From contig NZ_JAFREM010000006.1 of assembly GCF_017377575.1 (NCBI RefSeq), positions 26,214 to 90,213 of the forward strand: a stretch of DNA of 64,000 nt. The letters are read 5' to 3'. A program made the translations under genes and the position numbers. The stretch's first letter is position 1. Every line of letters begins with the position of its first letter. Of the stretch, positions 40,178 to 48,976 are shown piece by piece. Source of the stretch: Candidatus Enterococcus moelleringii (lineage in GTDB: Bacteria; Bacillota; Bacilli; Lactobacillales; Enterococcaceae). The notes under the pieces are model-generated. The model did not search any database. It worked only from the letters and a program-made list of their open reading frames with translations, and was not told the DNA's origin.

Positions 40178-41629
40178 ATGAGACAATTGTTGTCAGCCAA
40201 ACACAATATCCAATTGAGTATTATGGAAGCTTTTCTAGCGAAAAACGAAATTGCCATCGAGGAGCTGGAGGCGCTGACTGGTGCATCGAAGCAAACAATC
40301 CGTACATATATTGACGAAATTGAACAGTCCACTGACTTTTTTGTGATCCAACGAGGAATGGGGACTTATTTTCTGAAACGAAACAACCGGACTACCTACA
40401 GTACGATTTATCGCTATTTTTACCAAGAATCGATTCATCTGAGACTGATAGAGTACATCTTCTTGAATCCATTTTCTCAAACCAAGGATATTGTCGAGCA
40501 TTTCGGAATTAGTCGTTCTCAGTTTAATCAGTTGAGGCACAATCTCAAGCACATCTGCAAGCTATACGACTTTTCGCTTAGCGACTCTCCTTTTAAGCTG
40601 CAGGGAGACTATCACACGATTTGTGCCTTCTATATTCCTTACATGCTGGAGAAATACGATCGCACAGATGAGTTTATTTCAACGGAGGAAAACAAAGTGT
40701 TGGATCAATTGCTGCTGAGCTTTACGAACTTGCCTCATCGCGGCGGTATCCAGGACCATCAACGGTTGAAGGTTTGGCTGTGGGTGACTATTAAGCTAAG
40801 TAAACATTTTCCCGAATATTTGAACCATGGCTTTAGCGAAGCAGATAACGATCATTTCGTCCTTAGCCACCAACAATTTGAAGAGGCCTTTTCAGTCAAG
40901 TTCCCGGGCTTCATCAATTCAGCCTTGTCCGAGCTTTACTATTACATGGAGCAGGATGTCGCATCGCCAGAATTAATCAATAAAAAGAAAGCAGCGCTCA
41001 CTTTTGCCCAAAATCTGTTCGATTTACTGGGTGGTCGTGTGCCCTTTACGAATAGTCGTGTCTTAGATACCACGCTTTCCCTTTATAAGAACCGCAACTA
41101 TATTCTAAACAACCAGAAACAGCGCTTTGTCCAGAATTTCTTTGAGCAAAACAGCTGTTTTCCCGAAACGGTCGCGCAAGCCCTGCAGCAGGAATTTTTA
41201 CGTTATCGAGCAGCGCTGGACAATGACAGTCTCTTTTTCGAATTGCTTTATTCCTTGATCGTCAACGAGACTACGCTGACGCAATTGGTAATGGACAATC
41301 AGCTAAAGAAAAAAGTCGGTGTATTGTACGCCTATGACAAGGATCACAGTGAGCTGTTTTCCTACCAGTTGAATAACTCTTTCACCAATAATCTTGCCTT
41401 CGAGGTGATTGATTATGACCTGTTTTGTGATGCCAAGGCCAGCTTAGAAGGCTTTGATTTTATCATCACCAGTCTGACAACGATTAAACGAGACAATTGT
41501 GTCGTCACCGATATCTTCCCGACGGTAGCAGATATCCGCTACTTAAACGAGCTGGTGAACCACTCGATCCAGCAGGATTTTGAGCAAGGCCTCAAACAAG
41601 CACTGGTCGGGCCGTTGCCGGATAATTAA
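40178..41629 (+). CDS. Mga-family transcriptional regulator
   Basis: A 483-residue protein with an N-terminal HTH ('SIMEAFLAKNEIAIEELEALTGASKQTIRTYIDEI'), a second winged-helix region ('FSQTKDIVEHFGISRSQFNQLRHNLKHI') and a long PRD-like/EIIB-like C-terminal part, the layout of Mga/AtxA regulators. In streptococci and enterococci these control adhesins and sugar responses. ATG 40178 is preceded by AGGAAGTGAG; the longer reading to 40133 adds residues without conservation. It is divergent from the receiver-like regulator. Targets are unknown. Ends at a strong terminator. Confidence 0.85.
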   Translation: MRQLLSAKHNIQLSIMEAFLAKNEIAIEELEALTGASKQTIRTYIDEIEQSTDFFVIQRGMGTYFLKRNNRTTYSTIYRYFYQESIHLRLIEYIFLNPFSQTKDIVEHFGISRSQFNQLRHNLKHICKLYDFSLSDSPFKLQGDYHTICAFYIPYMLEKYDRTDEFISTEENKVLDQLLLSFTNLPHRGGIQDHQRLKVWLWVTIKLSKHFPEYLNHGFSEADNDHFVLSHQQFEEAFSVKFPGFINSALSELYYYMEQDVASPELINKKKAALTFAQNLFDLLGGRVPFTNSRVLDTTLSLYKNRNYILNNQKQRFVQNFFEQNSCFPETVAQALQQEFLRYRAALDNDSLFFELLYSLIVNETTLTQLVMDNQLKKKVGVLYAYDKDHSELFSYQLNNSFTNNLAFEVIDYDLFCDAKASLEGFDFIITSLTTIKRDNCVVTDIFPTVADIRYLNELVNHSIQQDFEQGLKQALVGPLPDN

Positions 41630-41636
41630 CCACAAA

Positions 41637-41673
41637 AAGCACCCCATCCTTGAATGTTTAGGATGGGGTGCTT
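41637..41673. terminator. Rho-independent terminator
   Basis: AAGCACCCCATCCT at 41637-41650 pairs perfectly with AGGATGGGGTGCTT at 41660-41673. It ends the Mga-like gene and may also serve the convergent dehydrogenase. Confidence 0.88.
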
Positions 41674-41735
41674 CTATTATTGAGCATATAGAACGCTTGT
41701 CATACTACAGTTAATCAAGCACTCTCAATTTAACT

Positions 41736-42779
41736 TTACTTAATCAGCATGTCACTCTCGCCCTGCTCCAAATAGCTATTCACTACATCTTTCAGCAAAA
41801 ACGGCGACCGAGGAATCGCGTCCACTGTATCGCCGGCAATATGGGAGGTAATGGTCAGATTGTCCAGCTCCAACAAGGGATCATCCGGCGCAATCGGCTC
41901 TTGCCAAACCACATCAATCGCCGCTCCAGCAATCTGATGATTCCGCAAAACTTCCATAAACGCTTGCTTCTCCAACACAGCTGGTCGTGCAGTATTAATC
42001 AAGTATGCATTTGGCTGCATCAGTTTCAAATAGCGCTGGTCGATCAAGTTCGTGGTTTCCGGCGTGACCCGCAAATGCAGAGAAACGATCTTCGCCTGAG
42101 AAAAGGCCGTTTCCAAATCTACCAGCTTCACATCAATACCAGCTTTCTTCAGGGCTTTTTCATCGGTAAAAGGATCGTAAGCCATCACCGGAACTCCCAA
42201 GCTGTTTAACCGTTTGGCGACCAGCTTGCCGACATGTCCTAAGCCGATTAAAGCCACCGTCTGCTGGGAAAGAGTTGTTTTATAGGCATCGTTAGGGAAA
42301 ACCTTCAACCATTCACCTCGCATTGCCGCCGCGTGAGCCAAAGCAATATTGCGTGTGACCGCATACATTAAACCAATCGTAAAATCAGCAACTGGCTCGG
42401 CATTGCGAATCACGTGCAGGACTGGCAATTCTCTTTGTCTGATTTCCTCCATTGCAAGATGCTCCACTCCACCGCGACAGGTGCCGATCAGCTTCAAATT
42501 TGGTGCAGCTTGAAGCATCGCTTGCGAAACTGGTGCAATATGAACAAACAAATAGTCCGCTTCCGGCATTGCTTCTAGAATTCCCACTGGCAGCGTCACG
42601 GCTTCCGGGCCGCCTTCTTCAATAATCCGTACTTTCTCTTGAAATTCCGTCATGGAACAAGTACTCTCCCATTCAAACCCCTGAATCTCCAACGGCTCTG
42701 GCAGTTGCATCTCCTTAACCGCTTCACTCAAGGTGGCTACAGAAACATAGGCATCCCCAACTACAACAATCTTACCCAC
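41736..42779 (-). CDS. D-isomer-specific 2-hydroxyacid dehydrogenase
   Basis: NAD-dependent dehydrogenase of 347 residues. Rossmann motif 'VALIGLGHVGKLVAKRLNSLGVPVMAYDP'; catalytic Arg in 'YLINTARPAVLEK', Glu in 'VVWQEPIAPDDPLLE', and His in 'ITSHIAGDT', the Arg-Glu-His triad of the family. GTG at 42779 has GGAGG upstream and overlaps the aldolase stop by 19 bases, so the two are translationally coupled. It may reduce or oxidise an acid produced with the aldolase; the exact pathway is unknown. Similar to YoaD-type phosphoglycerate-dehydrogenase relatives. Confidence 0.88.
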   Translation of the reverse strand: MGKIVVVGDAYVSVATLSEAVKEMQLPEPLEIQGFEWESTCSMTEFQEKVRIIEEGGPEAVTLPVGILEAMPEADYLFVHIAPVSQAMLQAAPNLKLIGTCRGGVEHLAMEEIRQRELPVLHVIRNAEPVADFTIGLMYAVTRNIALAHAAAMRGEWLKVFPNDAYKTTLSQQTVALIGLGHVGKLVAKRLNSLGVPVMAYDPFTDEKALKKAGIDVKLVDLETAFSQAKIVSLHLRVTPETTNLIDQRYLKLMQPNAYLINTARPAVLEKQAFMEVLRNHQIAGAAIDVVWQEPIAPDDPLLELDNLTITSHIAGDTVDAIPRSPFLLKDVVNSYLEQGESDMLIK

Positions 42780-43432
42780 TTGTCCTCCACCACCTGTCCA
42801 TAAAATTTCAGGCGATCGATAATGCGATTGATTTCGGTTTTTTCCAACACAACTGGATCACCAAATAGACTGGCACCAATATACAGACCCGCCATCCGTT
42901 CCACTTCTTCCGCAATCCCAAAGGCCTGCTCGATCGATTGCCCACAGGTCAGCAGTCCATGATTGGCTAAAAAGCAGGCGTAACGATCCTCCATTGCTTC
43001 AAAGGATACTTCTGCCAATTCTCTTGTCCCAAAAGTAGCATACTCCGAACAGCGAACATCTTCTCCACCCGCCATAGCAATTTGGTACGCTGTCGCCGGT
43101 AAAGACTTGCGGCAAATTGCCAGAATCGTACTGAAGGTGGCATGGGCATGAACCACTGCCTGCACATCTTTTCTCCGTTTTTGATAATAAATCAGATGCA
43201 TCTGCCATTCGCTAGAAGGCTTTCGGTTTCCTTCCACCACATTCCCATCCAAATCCATCAAGACCACATCGTCAATTTCCGTCGCAAAATAATCAATTCC
43301 ACTAGGACTAATCGCCATCAGTTCCTTCTCTGGATTGAAAATACTGACATTCCCCCCAGTTCCAGAGGTTAGCCCGGAGCTAATCAACCGTTTGCCGTAT
43401 TCAACTACCTGTGCCTTTTCTACTTCTAACAT
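42761..43432 (-). CDS. Class II (zinc) aldolase, L-fuculose/rhamnulose-type family
   Basis: A 223-residue zinc aldolase family protein. 'LTSGTGGNVSIFN' is the phosphate/substrate loop, Glu in 'SSEWQMHLIYY', zinc His in 'VVHAHATFSTIL' (HxH) and 'FLANHGLLTCGQ'. Members cleave L-fuculose-1-P, L-ribulose-5-P or related keto-phosphates, or decarboxylate. First gene of a two-gene operon with a 2-hydroxyacid dehydrogenase, which suggests breakdown of a sugar acid or deoxy sugar. No transporter or kinase is adjacent. Confidence 0.87.
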   Translation of the reverse strand: MLEVEKAQVVEYGKRLISSGLTSGTGGNVSIFNPEKELMAISPSGIDYFATEIDDVVLMDLDGNVVEGNRKPSSEWQMHLIYYQKRRKDVQAVVHAHATFSTILAICRKSLPATAYQIAMAGGEDVRCSEYATFGTRELAEVSFEAMEDRYACFLANHGLLTCGQSIEQAFGIAEEVERMAGLYIGASLFGDPVVLEKTEINRIIDRLKFYGQVVEDKWVRLL

Positions 43433-43691
43433 AATTCCCCTTCTTCATAACACAATTCGCCGTCTGAACATTTTCTCTAAATATAGAACATTCGTTAATT
43501 ATATAGTACTTCCTAACGATCCATCAGTCAATCCACAGAAAATTATTTCTAAAACTATATCATTCGTTCATTCTACATTTTTTTAAAATTTCCCAACCAT
43601 TTCTGAAAAAACAAAGAAAATTATTTGAAAGTTTCTTTCTATAATACAAACGAAAAGAGATATTCAACTAATTTTACAAGGAGTGGCTGAA

Positions 43692-44513
43692 ATGGAATTA
43701 TGGAAACGAGTGATTATTGCATTGGCTAGTATCTTGGGAATTTTTGGATTGATTACCTCGCTGGGAATAGAAGAAAACGAAACAGCTGTACATTCTGATA
43801 GAGCCAGCAAACCTCGCATCGAACAAGTCGCCGACTGCACCATTGCCCTAAAAGATGCCGCAGCTTTTGATCCAATGAAAGGCGTGCAGGGCTATGACAG
43901 CGACGGCAATGATGCGACTGACAAGATTCAAGTGGATGGCGACCTGAACAAAGAGGCTGCTGGCGAATATATTTTGACCTATCGCTTAAAAGAAAAAGAT
44001 GTTGAAGTAAAGAAAACCCGAAAAATTACGATCCTGCCTGATGAAACGGAACAAACAGAACAAGCGGTTCAAGCCGAACCCGCTGAACCAGAGGAAACTG
44101 TGACTGAAGCAGCTCCAGCGCCACAACCAAATGCAAGTCTTTCTTTTTTAGGAACCACGATTCCTTTTATTGCTTCCAATGGCGCAGCTGAAGCACCAGC
44201 TAGCGGTGCTGGCACTTGGACAGGCACTGGCGCTGTAAACGACGGCGCACCTACTCATTTTATCGGACATAATCCAGGTGATTTTTCACCGGTCATGAAT
44301 TTGACTGTGGGCAGCCCGATCACCGTTGTCGATGCAGCCGGCAACACTAAAACTTACACCGTTTACGAAGTATTGGATGTTCGCGACGACGGTTTCAACG
44401 CAAATAATCCGGCTGACGACACTTGGTTCCGGGTCATTGATGCCGGCGGCGAACGAATCTCCCTACAAACCTGCATTACTGATACCGTGAACCGGGTGGT
44501 CTTAGCACAATAA
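43692..44513 (+). CDS. Sortase-like membrane protein with Ig-like domain
   Basis: About 273 residues. Residues 5-27 form a membrane anchor; about 45-120 an Ig-like (DUF5011-type) domain ('DAAAFDPMKGVQGYDSDGND...GDLNKEAAGEYILTYRLKEKD'); then an acidic Glu/Pro/Ala linker; residues about 170-273 resemble a sortase: 'APTHFIGHNPGDFSPV' (His), 'LTVGSPITVVDAAGNTKTYTVYEV', 'ISLQTCI' (Cys, as in TLxTC), and Arg in 'TVNRVVL' eight residues after Cys. That gives the His-Cys-Arg set of class D/F-like sortases, but activity is unproven. ATG 43692 is eight bases from AAGGAG; GTG 43683 overlaps it. Confidence 0.72.
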   Translation: MELWKRVIIALASILGIFGLITSLGIEENETAVHSDRASKPRIEQVADCTIALKDAAAFDPMKGVQGYDSDGNDATDKIQVDGDLNKEAAGEYILTYRLKEKDVEVKKTRKITILPDETEQTEQAVQAEPAEPEETVTEAAPAPQPNASLSFLGTTIPFIASNGAAEAPASGAGTWTGTGAVNDGAPTHFIGHNPGDFSPVMNLTVGSPITVVDAAGNTKTYTVYEVLDVRDDGFNANNPADDTWFRVIDAGGERISLQTCITDTVNRVVLAQ

Positions 44514-44570
44514 ACCTGCAGACTTACGACAAATTATCCTACTGTACAGCTGTTTCGATTCTATATACAT

Positions 44571-44602
44571 TTAGCCGATGCAAGATAATTTGCGTCGGCT
44601 TA
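44571..44602 (+). terminator. Rho-independent terminator of the sortase-like gene
   Basis: AGCCGATGCAA pairs with TTGCGTCGGCT (one wobble) around a short loop, followed by TTATTC. Confidence 0.7.
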
Positions 44603-44608
44603 TTCATT

Positions 44609-44643
44609 TTCCTTATCCTTTCCTTATATTCTCCTTTTATAGT
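44609..44643 (+). promoter_or_regulatory. Promoter and direct repeats for the LanFEG-RK operon
   Basis: TTCCTTAT occurs at 44609-44616 and 44620-44627, an 11-bp period (one helical turn), overlapping the -35 region of a TATAGT -10 box at 44638-44643. Such repeats are typical of OmpR-type response regulators, here probably the LanR encoded in the same operon. Confidence 0.55.
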
Positions 44644-44673
44644 TAATGTATCGAAAAGGAGGAGTCATCACCT

Positions 44674-45387
44674 ATGAACAAAATGATCTTAACCACTAAA
44701 AACCTGACAAAAACCTATAAAAACCAAGCAGCTGTCGATCAGTTGTCCCTTTCAATTCCTGAAAACAGTATTTACGGTCTGCTAGGACCAAACGGCGCGG
44801 GCAAATCCACTACCTTAAAAATGATCGCCGGCATTATTCAACCGACGAAGGGTGAAATGTTTTATCGCGGGCAAGTCTGGCAGCGGCAGGATCTGGTTGA
44901 GATTGGTGCCTTGATCGAAAGCCCACCCCTTTATGGTAACTTGACTGCCTACGAAAATCTGCTGGTGCGAACGACAGCACTAGGCTTGCCCACTTCCCGC
45001 ATTCATGAAGTCCTTGAATTAGTAGACTTAACCAACACCGATAAAAAGAAAGCCCGCCAATTTTCAATGGGCATGAAGCAGCGGTTGGGCATTGCCTTAG
45101 CTTTAGTGAATCGGCCGAAGCTTTTGATTCTGGACGAGCCCACCAACGGTTTAGATCCCTTAGGCATTCAGGATTTGCGGGAATTGATTCGTTCCTTTCC
45201 AGCCAAAGGCATTACCGTGATTTTCTCCAGCCACATCCTCTCAGAAGTTGAGAGCACGGTGGACACCATCGGAATTATCGCCAACGGGCAACTAGGCTAT
45301 CAAGGCGACTTGCCAGAAACCAGTGCTGCCTTGGAAAATCTATTCATGGATGTCGCTTTGGCACATCGAACAAAGGAGGCTATGTAA
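44674..45387 (+). CDS. Lantibiotic-immunity-type ABC transporter ATPase (LanF-type)
   Basis: A 237-residue ATPase: Walker A 'GLLGPNGAGKSTTLKMIAG', Q-loop near 'GALIESPPLYGNLTAYENLL', signature 'QFSMGMKQRLGIALALV', Walker B 'LLILDEPTNGLDP', and H-loop 'IIFSSHILSEVE'-like 'VIFSSHIL'. The 'IESPPLYGNLTAYENL' segment is characteristic of LanF/BcrA-type immunity ATPases that expel bacteriocins from the membrane. First gene of a five-gene operon. No lanthipeptide precursor is adjacent, so it likely gives resistance rather than self-immunity. AAGGAGG precedes the ATG. Confidence 0.92.
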   Translation: MNKMILTTKNLTKTYKNQAAVDQLSLSIPENSIYGLLGPNGAGKSTTLKMIAGIIQPTKGEMFYRGQVWQRQDLVEIGALIESPPLYGNLTAYENLLVRTTALGLPTSRIHEVLELVDLTNTDKKKARQFSMGMKQRLGIALALVNRPKLLILDEPTNGLDPLGIQDLRELIRSFPAKGITVIFSSHILSEVESTVDTIGIIANGQLGYQGDLPETSAALENLFMDVALAHRTKEAM

Positions 45388-45388
45388 C

Positions 45389-46123
45389 ATGGGCAAGCTA
45401 ATTCAAGCTGAATACATCAAAGGCAAACGCAGCTTCGGCCGCAGAAGTCTATTTTTCTTTCCATTATTAATCGCATTAATGGCGATCTTCCTGATGGGCG
45501 GGCAATTCACTCAGATCGGTGCCTACAACTGGTGGTACATGATGCTGCTGCCGACTGTTGCTGCTTTGGTCTGCATCAACCTGATCGATCCTGATAAACG
45601 GCTGGACTTCTTTAACATCAATACATTACCCATTGCCCCGTCAAAAATATGGCAGGCCAAGCTTTGGACGGGCTGCAGCTACCTGTTGCTGGCAAACGCG
45701 ATCGTCTTTGGACTGACCACTCTTTCCGGCCTTTTATTTGGCGGGCAGTACCCGCTTTGGCGTGGGTTAGCCGCCGGTCTGGTTCTTACACTGACTTGGC
45801 TGTGGCAAATTCCGCTGGGAATGTTTTTAGCCGCTCGCTTCAATGCTATCGTAACTTTCTTAAGTCTGCTGGGGCTGAATATTTTTTGTTCCGGTCAAGA
45901 TACAGCCGGCGGCGATCTTTGGTTCATCCCTTTTGCGATTGCTCCGCGGTTGATGGCACCGATTATCGGGATTAATCCCAACGGCGTTCCTATGACTGCC
46001 GACAGTCCCTTGCATGACACCAGCGTGATTTTGCCAGGTCTGATCATCACCTTGATTTTGTTTGCGGCCTTATCCTGGCTGACCACCAACTGGTTCAGCG
46101 TCAGGAGGGATAAAGATGCTTAA
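45389..46123 (+). CDS. Lantibiotic immunity permease, LanE/MutE-type
   Basis: A 244-residue membrane protein with six predicted helices, starting 'MGKLIQAEYIKGKRSFGRR', the usual LanE N-terminus with a charged cytosolic helix. 'YNWWYMMLLPTVAALVC' and 'WLWQIPLGMFLAARFN' are seen in the permeases of MutE/EpiE type. It starts two bases after the ATPase stop, with AAGGAGG upstream, and overlaps the next permease gene by eight bases. It would form a heteromeric channel with the LanG-type subunit. Confidence 0.87.
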   Translation: MGKLIQAEYIKGKRSFGRRSLFFFPLLIALMAIFLMGGQFTQIGAYNWWYMMLLPTVAALVCINLIDPDKRLDFFNINTLPIAPSKIWQAKLWTGCSYLLLANAIVFGLTTLSGLLFGGQYPLWRGLAAGLVLTLTWLWQIPLGMFLAARFNAIVTFLSLLGLNIFCSGQDTAGGDLWFIPFAIAPRLMAPIIGINPNGVPMTADSPLHDTSVILPGLIITLILFAALSWLTTNWFSVRRDKDA

Positions 46124-46844
46124 CCAACTAAAAGCAGACACGCTTAAATTGAGACGAACGCCTTTTTTCCTGCTGCATCTGCTCATTCCGTTGCTGGGAA
46201 TCGTGATCTTTATCAGCTATCAACAGATTACGCCTTACCAGGCCGAAGCGCTGTCCATCAATTATGATCAGTTGTTAGCCTTGATCTATCCACTGATAGC
46301 CGTCTGGATGTGCACCATCGTCACCGATCAGGAATTTGAAGCCGGCGGCGGATTCTTTCTATTATATACACCCTCTCGCAAACGGACGCTGCTTTCCAAG
46401 TTGCTCTTTTTGACGGTCTTCGGTTTGATGGCTTGCCTGTTGGTGGTGCTGGGCTATCACCTGCTCGTCAGCGGCTTAAACACAGATTACAAGTTACCAA
46501 TTGCCATAAGCTTTCAATTAGCCTTAGTCATCTGGTGCTGCAGCTTGTTCCAATACTTTTTCCATACCTGGATCGGGCTGCGCTTTGGCCGCAATGTGAA
46601 CTTTGCTGTGGCTGCTTTTGAGCTTTTATTAGGGGCTTTGCTGCTGACAGGTCTGGGAGAAACGATCTGGTTTTTCTTCCCTTGCGCTTGGGGAGTGCGC
46701 CTGGTTCCGCTGGTGGCAAATCAGGCTTGGGGCCAGTTTGGATTGCAGTTGGGAGTAATTGCTCTGCTGCTTTTTACAGTGGTGATGGGTGTCCTGCTCT
46801 TCGCCTGGTTTCCACGTTGGGAAGGACGGAAGAATGAGGAATAA
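46116..46844 (+). CDS. Lantibiotic immunity permease, LanG/MutG-type
   Basis: A 242-residue membrane protein with six helices: 'NQLKADTLKLRRTPFFLLHLLIPLLGIVIF' opens it and 'TDQEFEAGGGFFLLYTPSRKRTLLSKLLFL' lies between helices 2 and 3, as in MutG-family permeases. It is paired with the LanE-type subunit. The following gap of 55 bases carries the ribosome site of the response regulator, so the transporter and two-component genes form one operon. Confidence 0.87.
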   Translation: MLNQLKADTLKLRRTPFFLLHLLIPLLGIVIFISYQQITPYQAEALSINYDQLLALIYPLIAVWMCTIVTDQEFEAGGGFFLLYTPSRKRTLLSKLLFLTVFGLMACLLVVLGYHLLVSGLNTDYKLPIAISFQLALVIWCCSLFQYFFHTWIGLRFGRNVNFAVAAFELLLGALLLTGLGETIWFFFPCAWGVRLVPLVANQAWGQFGLQLGVIALLLFTVVMGVLLFAWFPRWEGRKNEE

Positions 46845-46899
46845 AAGTCTTGTAGAATGCACTTATTCAAAATATACTTAACCCAACGGAGGTGCAGCC

Positions 46900-47577
46900 A
46901 TGGCACAGATTTTAGCAATTGACGACGATATCGAAATTTTACACTTTATTAAAACCGCCTTGGAACGAGAAGGTCATCAAGTAACTACGGCCACCTCCAC
47001 TAAAGAGGTTACGCCCGCTAAGGCAAATTTTGCTGAGCTGATTTTGTTGGATGTGATGATGCCTGAGGAGGATGGCTTCACCTACTTGCAGCGCATTCGG
47101 CAAATGGTTGATTGTCCGATCCTGTTTGTCACCGCCCGTACTGCCGAATCGGATCTGATTCACGGTCTGGGAATTGGTGCAGATGACTACATTCAAAAGC
47201 CCTTTTCTGTCGGCGAATTACGTGCCCGTGTGACGGCTCATCTTAGACGGGAGTCGCGGGAGCATCGCCACGTATTGCATGTTGGTCCGCTGATTTTGGA
47301 TTTAACCAGCCAACAAATACTTTACCAAGAAAATCCGCTTGCTCTGACGAAATCTGAATACGCCATTTGCGCCCACTTGATGGAACATGCCGGTCAGGTT
47401 TTCTCGAAAACACAGCTTTACGAAGCGGTCTTCGGCTACGATAGGGAGTCTGACGAAAGTGTCATTGTAGAGCATATCAAAAATATTCGGGCTAAGCTCA
47501 AAAAGCTTGGACTAGAACCAATCGAAACAGTCTGGGGGATCGGCTACCGATGGCAAAAAGAAAACCAATCAACTTAA
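46900..47577 (+). CDS. OmpR-family response regulator (LanR-type)
   Basis: A 225-residue response regulator. Acidic pocket 'LAIDDDIEIL', phosphoacceptor Asp in 'LILLDVMMPEEDG', Thr/Lys in 'ILFVTART' and 'YIQKPFSVGEL'; the winged helix reads 'LALTKSEYAICAHLMEHAGQVFSKTQLYEAVFGYDRESDESVIVEHIKNIRAKL'. It probably binds the direct repeats upstream of the transporter and switches it on in the presence of lantibiotic-like peptides. Start with GGAGGTG upstream. It overlaps the kinase gene by 28 bases. Confidence 0.92.
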   Translation: MAQILAIDDDIEILHFIKTALEREGHQVTTATSTKEVTPAKANFAELILLDVMMPEEDGFTYLQRIRQMVDCPILFVTARTAESDLIHGLGIGADDYIQKPFSVGELRARVTAHLRRESREHRHVLHVGPLILDLTSQQILYQENPLALTKSEYAICAHLMEHAGQVFSKTQLYEAVFGYDRESDESVIVEHIKNIRAKLKKLGLEPIETVWGIGYRWQKENQST

Positions 47578-48899
47578 CCAGCTACGTTACGCGAATCTTG
47601 CTGGCGGCTTTTGCCGGGATTTTTATCCTGTTGGCAGCAGCCTTAGTCGTCTTTCAGCTGCTCCTTCAGCACAATATCATCACGCCAGCCAATGTCGGAG
47701 AAACAGCTGCTCGCGCAGAAATTGATCGCTTAAGACAATCAGATCGCTTCACCGGAGAGTTGGACCCGCAGTTTTACGATTATGTTTATTTCGCCCCAGA
47801 CGGACAAGTGCAGGATACCTCGCTAACTGGCGATGATCTCCAACAAACTATTGAGAAGTTCACCGATGAAGATGTTACTTATACCACCGGTGCTTATGTC
47901 TCTTTTGCAGACGGCAGCCGCTGTCTGTTCACTTGGCGATACACGGCACATTTCACCAATAAAACCCTGCAGCAGCTGCTGCCTAGCGCGGAGCTAGTGT
48001 ACATGGTAGGTACTGTACTCGTTTTACTAATCTTCCTATTCTTCTATATTCGCTTGGTTAGTAAAAAGCTCAGAGCAAAGCTGGTCTTGGTGGAATCAGC
48101 CAGCCAACAAATCTCGGAGCAAAACCTGGATACCCCCATCACTACCTCCGCCGGTATTCGCGAATTCAATCAGGTGCTGGGCTCGATGGAAAATCTGCGG
48201 GAAGCCCTAAAAATTTCCTTGCTCCAACAATGGGAAACGCAGCAGCAGCGGAAGCAGGAAATTGCTGCCTTGACCCACGATATAAAAACACCGCTAACGG
48301 TCGTTAACGGCAACGCTGAATTATTGTTAGAGGATCAGCTGGATGACGAGCAGAAACAATTGATCCAAGCCATTCACAACTCAGGTACCAAGGCCCAGCA
48401 ATACGTCAATGCCCTGCAGCAGCTGGCAAACTTCGAAGTGATCAGCGAAGAAAAAAAATCCCTGACGGTGGACTTTTTGATCCGCGACTTAGATGCGGCT
48501 CTTGCTCCTTTAGCACAGGTAAAAGGCATCCAACTGAATTACCTGTATGACTCACCGCTCCAAGTAATCACTGGCTCGGCCTTCATGCTGACTCGTGCAT
48601 TGACTACTATCGGCGAGAATGCGATCCGTTACACTGAAACAGGTGCAGTCACCATCCAGGTCACGCAAACCGAACAGGAAACTCGGTTCACCTTTGACGA
48701 CAACGGACCCGGCTTTACTAAGGAAGCCCTGCAGCATGCTAAGGAAATGTTCTGGCAGCAGGACAAAAGCCGTACCTCCACCAGCAATTACGGCATCGGC
48801 CTAGCACTAGCCGAAAAAGCCGCCCTGCAGCACGGCGGCCAATTAATTTTAGAAAATACCGAACACGGTGGGAGAGTCGTTTTCGTCGTGAAGAATTGA
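47550..48899 (+). CDS. Sensor histidine kinase (LanK-type)
   Basis: A 449-residue membrane kinase. Helices about 12-36 and 153-173 enclose an extracellular sensor of about 115 residues; a HAMP-like linker follows; the H-box reads 'IAALTHDIKTPLTVVNGNAELL' (phospho-His); N-box 'TTIGENAIRYTETGAV'; G-boxes 'FTFDDNGPGF' and 'NYGIGLALAEKAAL'. The large extracellular domain is typical of lantibiotic sensors such as those of NsrK/CprK-like systems. It ends at a terminator shared with the next, convergent locus. Confidence 0.92.
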   Translation: MAKRKPINLTSYVTRILLAAFAGIFILLAAALVVFQLLLQHNIITPANVGETAARAEIDRLRQSDRFTGELDPQFYDYVYFAPDGQVQDTSLTGDDLQQTIEKFTDEDVTYTTGAYVSFADGSRCLFTWRYTAHFTNKTLQQLLPSAELVYMVGTVLVLLIFLFFYIRLVSKKLRAKLVLVESASQQISEQNLDTPITTSAGIREFNQVLGSMENLREALKISLLQQWETQQQRKQEIAALTHDIKTPLTVVNGNAELLLEDQLDDEQKQLIQAIHNSGTKAQQYVNALQQLANFEVISEEKKSLTVDFLIRDLDAALAPLAQVKGIQLNYLYDSPLQVITGSAFMLTRALTTIGENAIRYTETGAVTIQVTQTEQETRFTFDDNGPGFTKEALQHAKEMFWQQDKSRTSTSNYGIGLALAEKAALQHGGQLILENTEHGGRVVFVVKN

Positions 48900-48913
48900 C
48901 TCTCAATCACAGA

Positions 48914-48951
48914 AAGAAGCTGATTTCACATGATGATGGAATCAGCTTCTT
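48914..48951. terminator. Bidirectional rho-independent terminator
   Basis: AAGAAGCTGATT pairs perfectly with AATCAGCTTCTT around a 14-base loop, between the kinase gene and the convergent NlpC/P60 gene. Confidence 0.88.
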
Positions 48952-48976
48952 CTTATCATTGATTACTTTACTTGCT

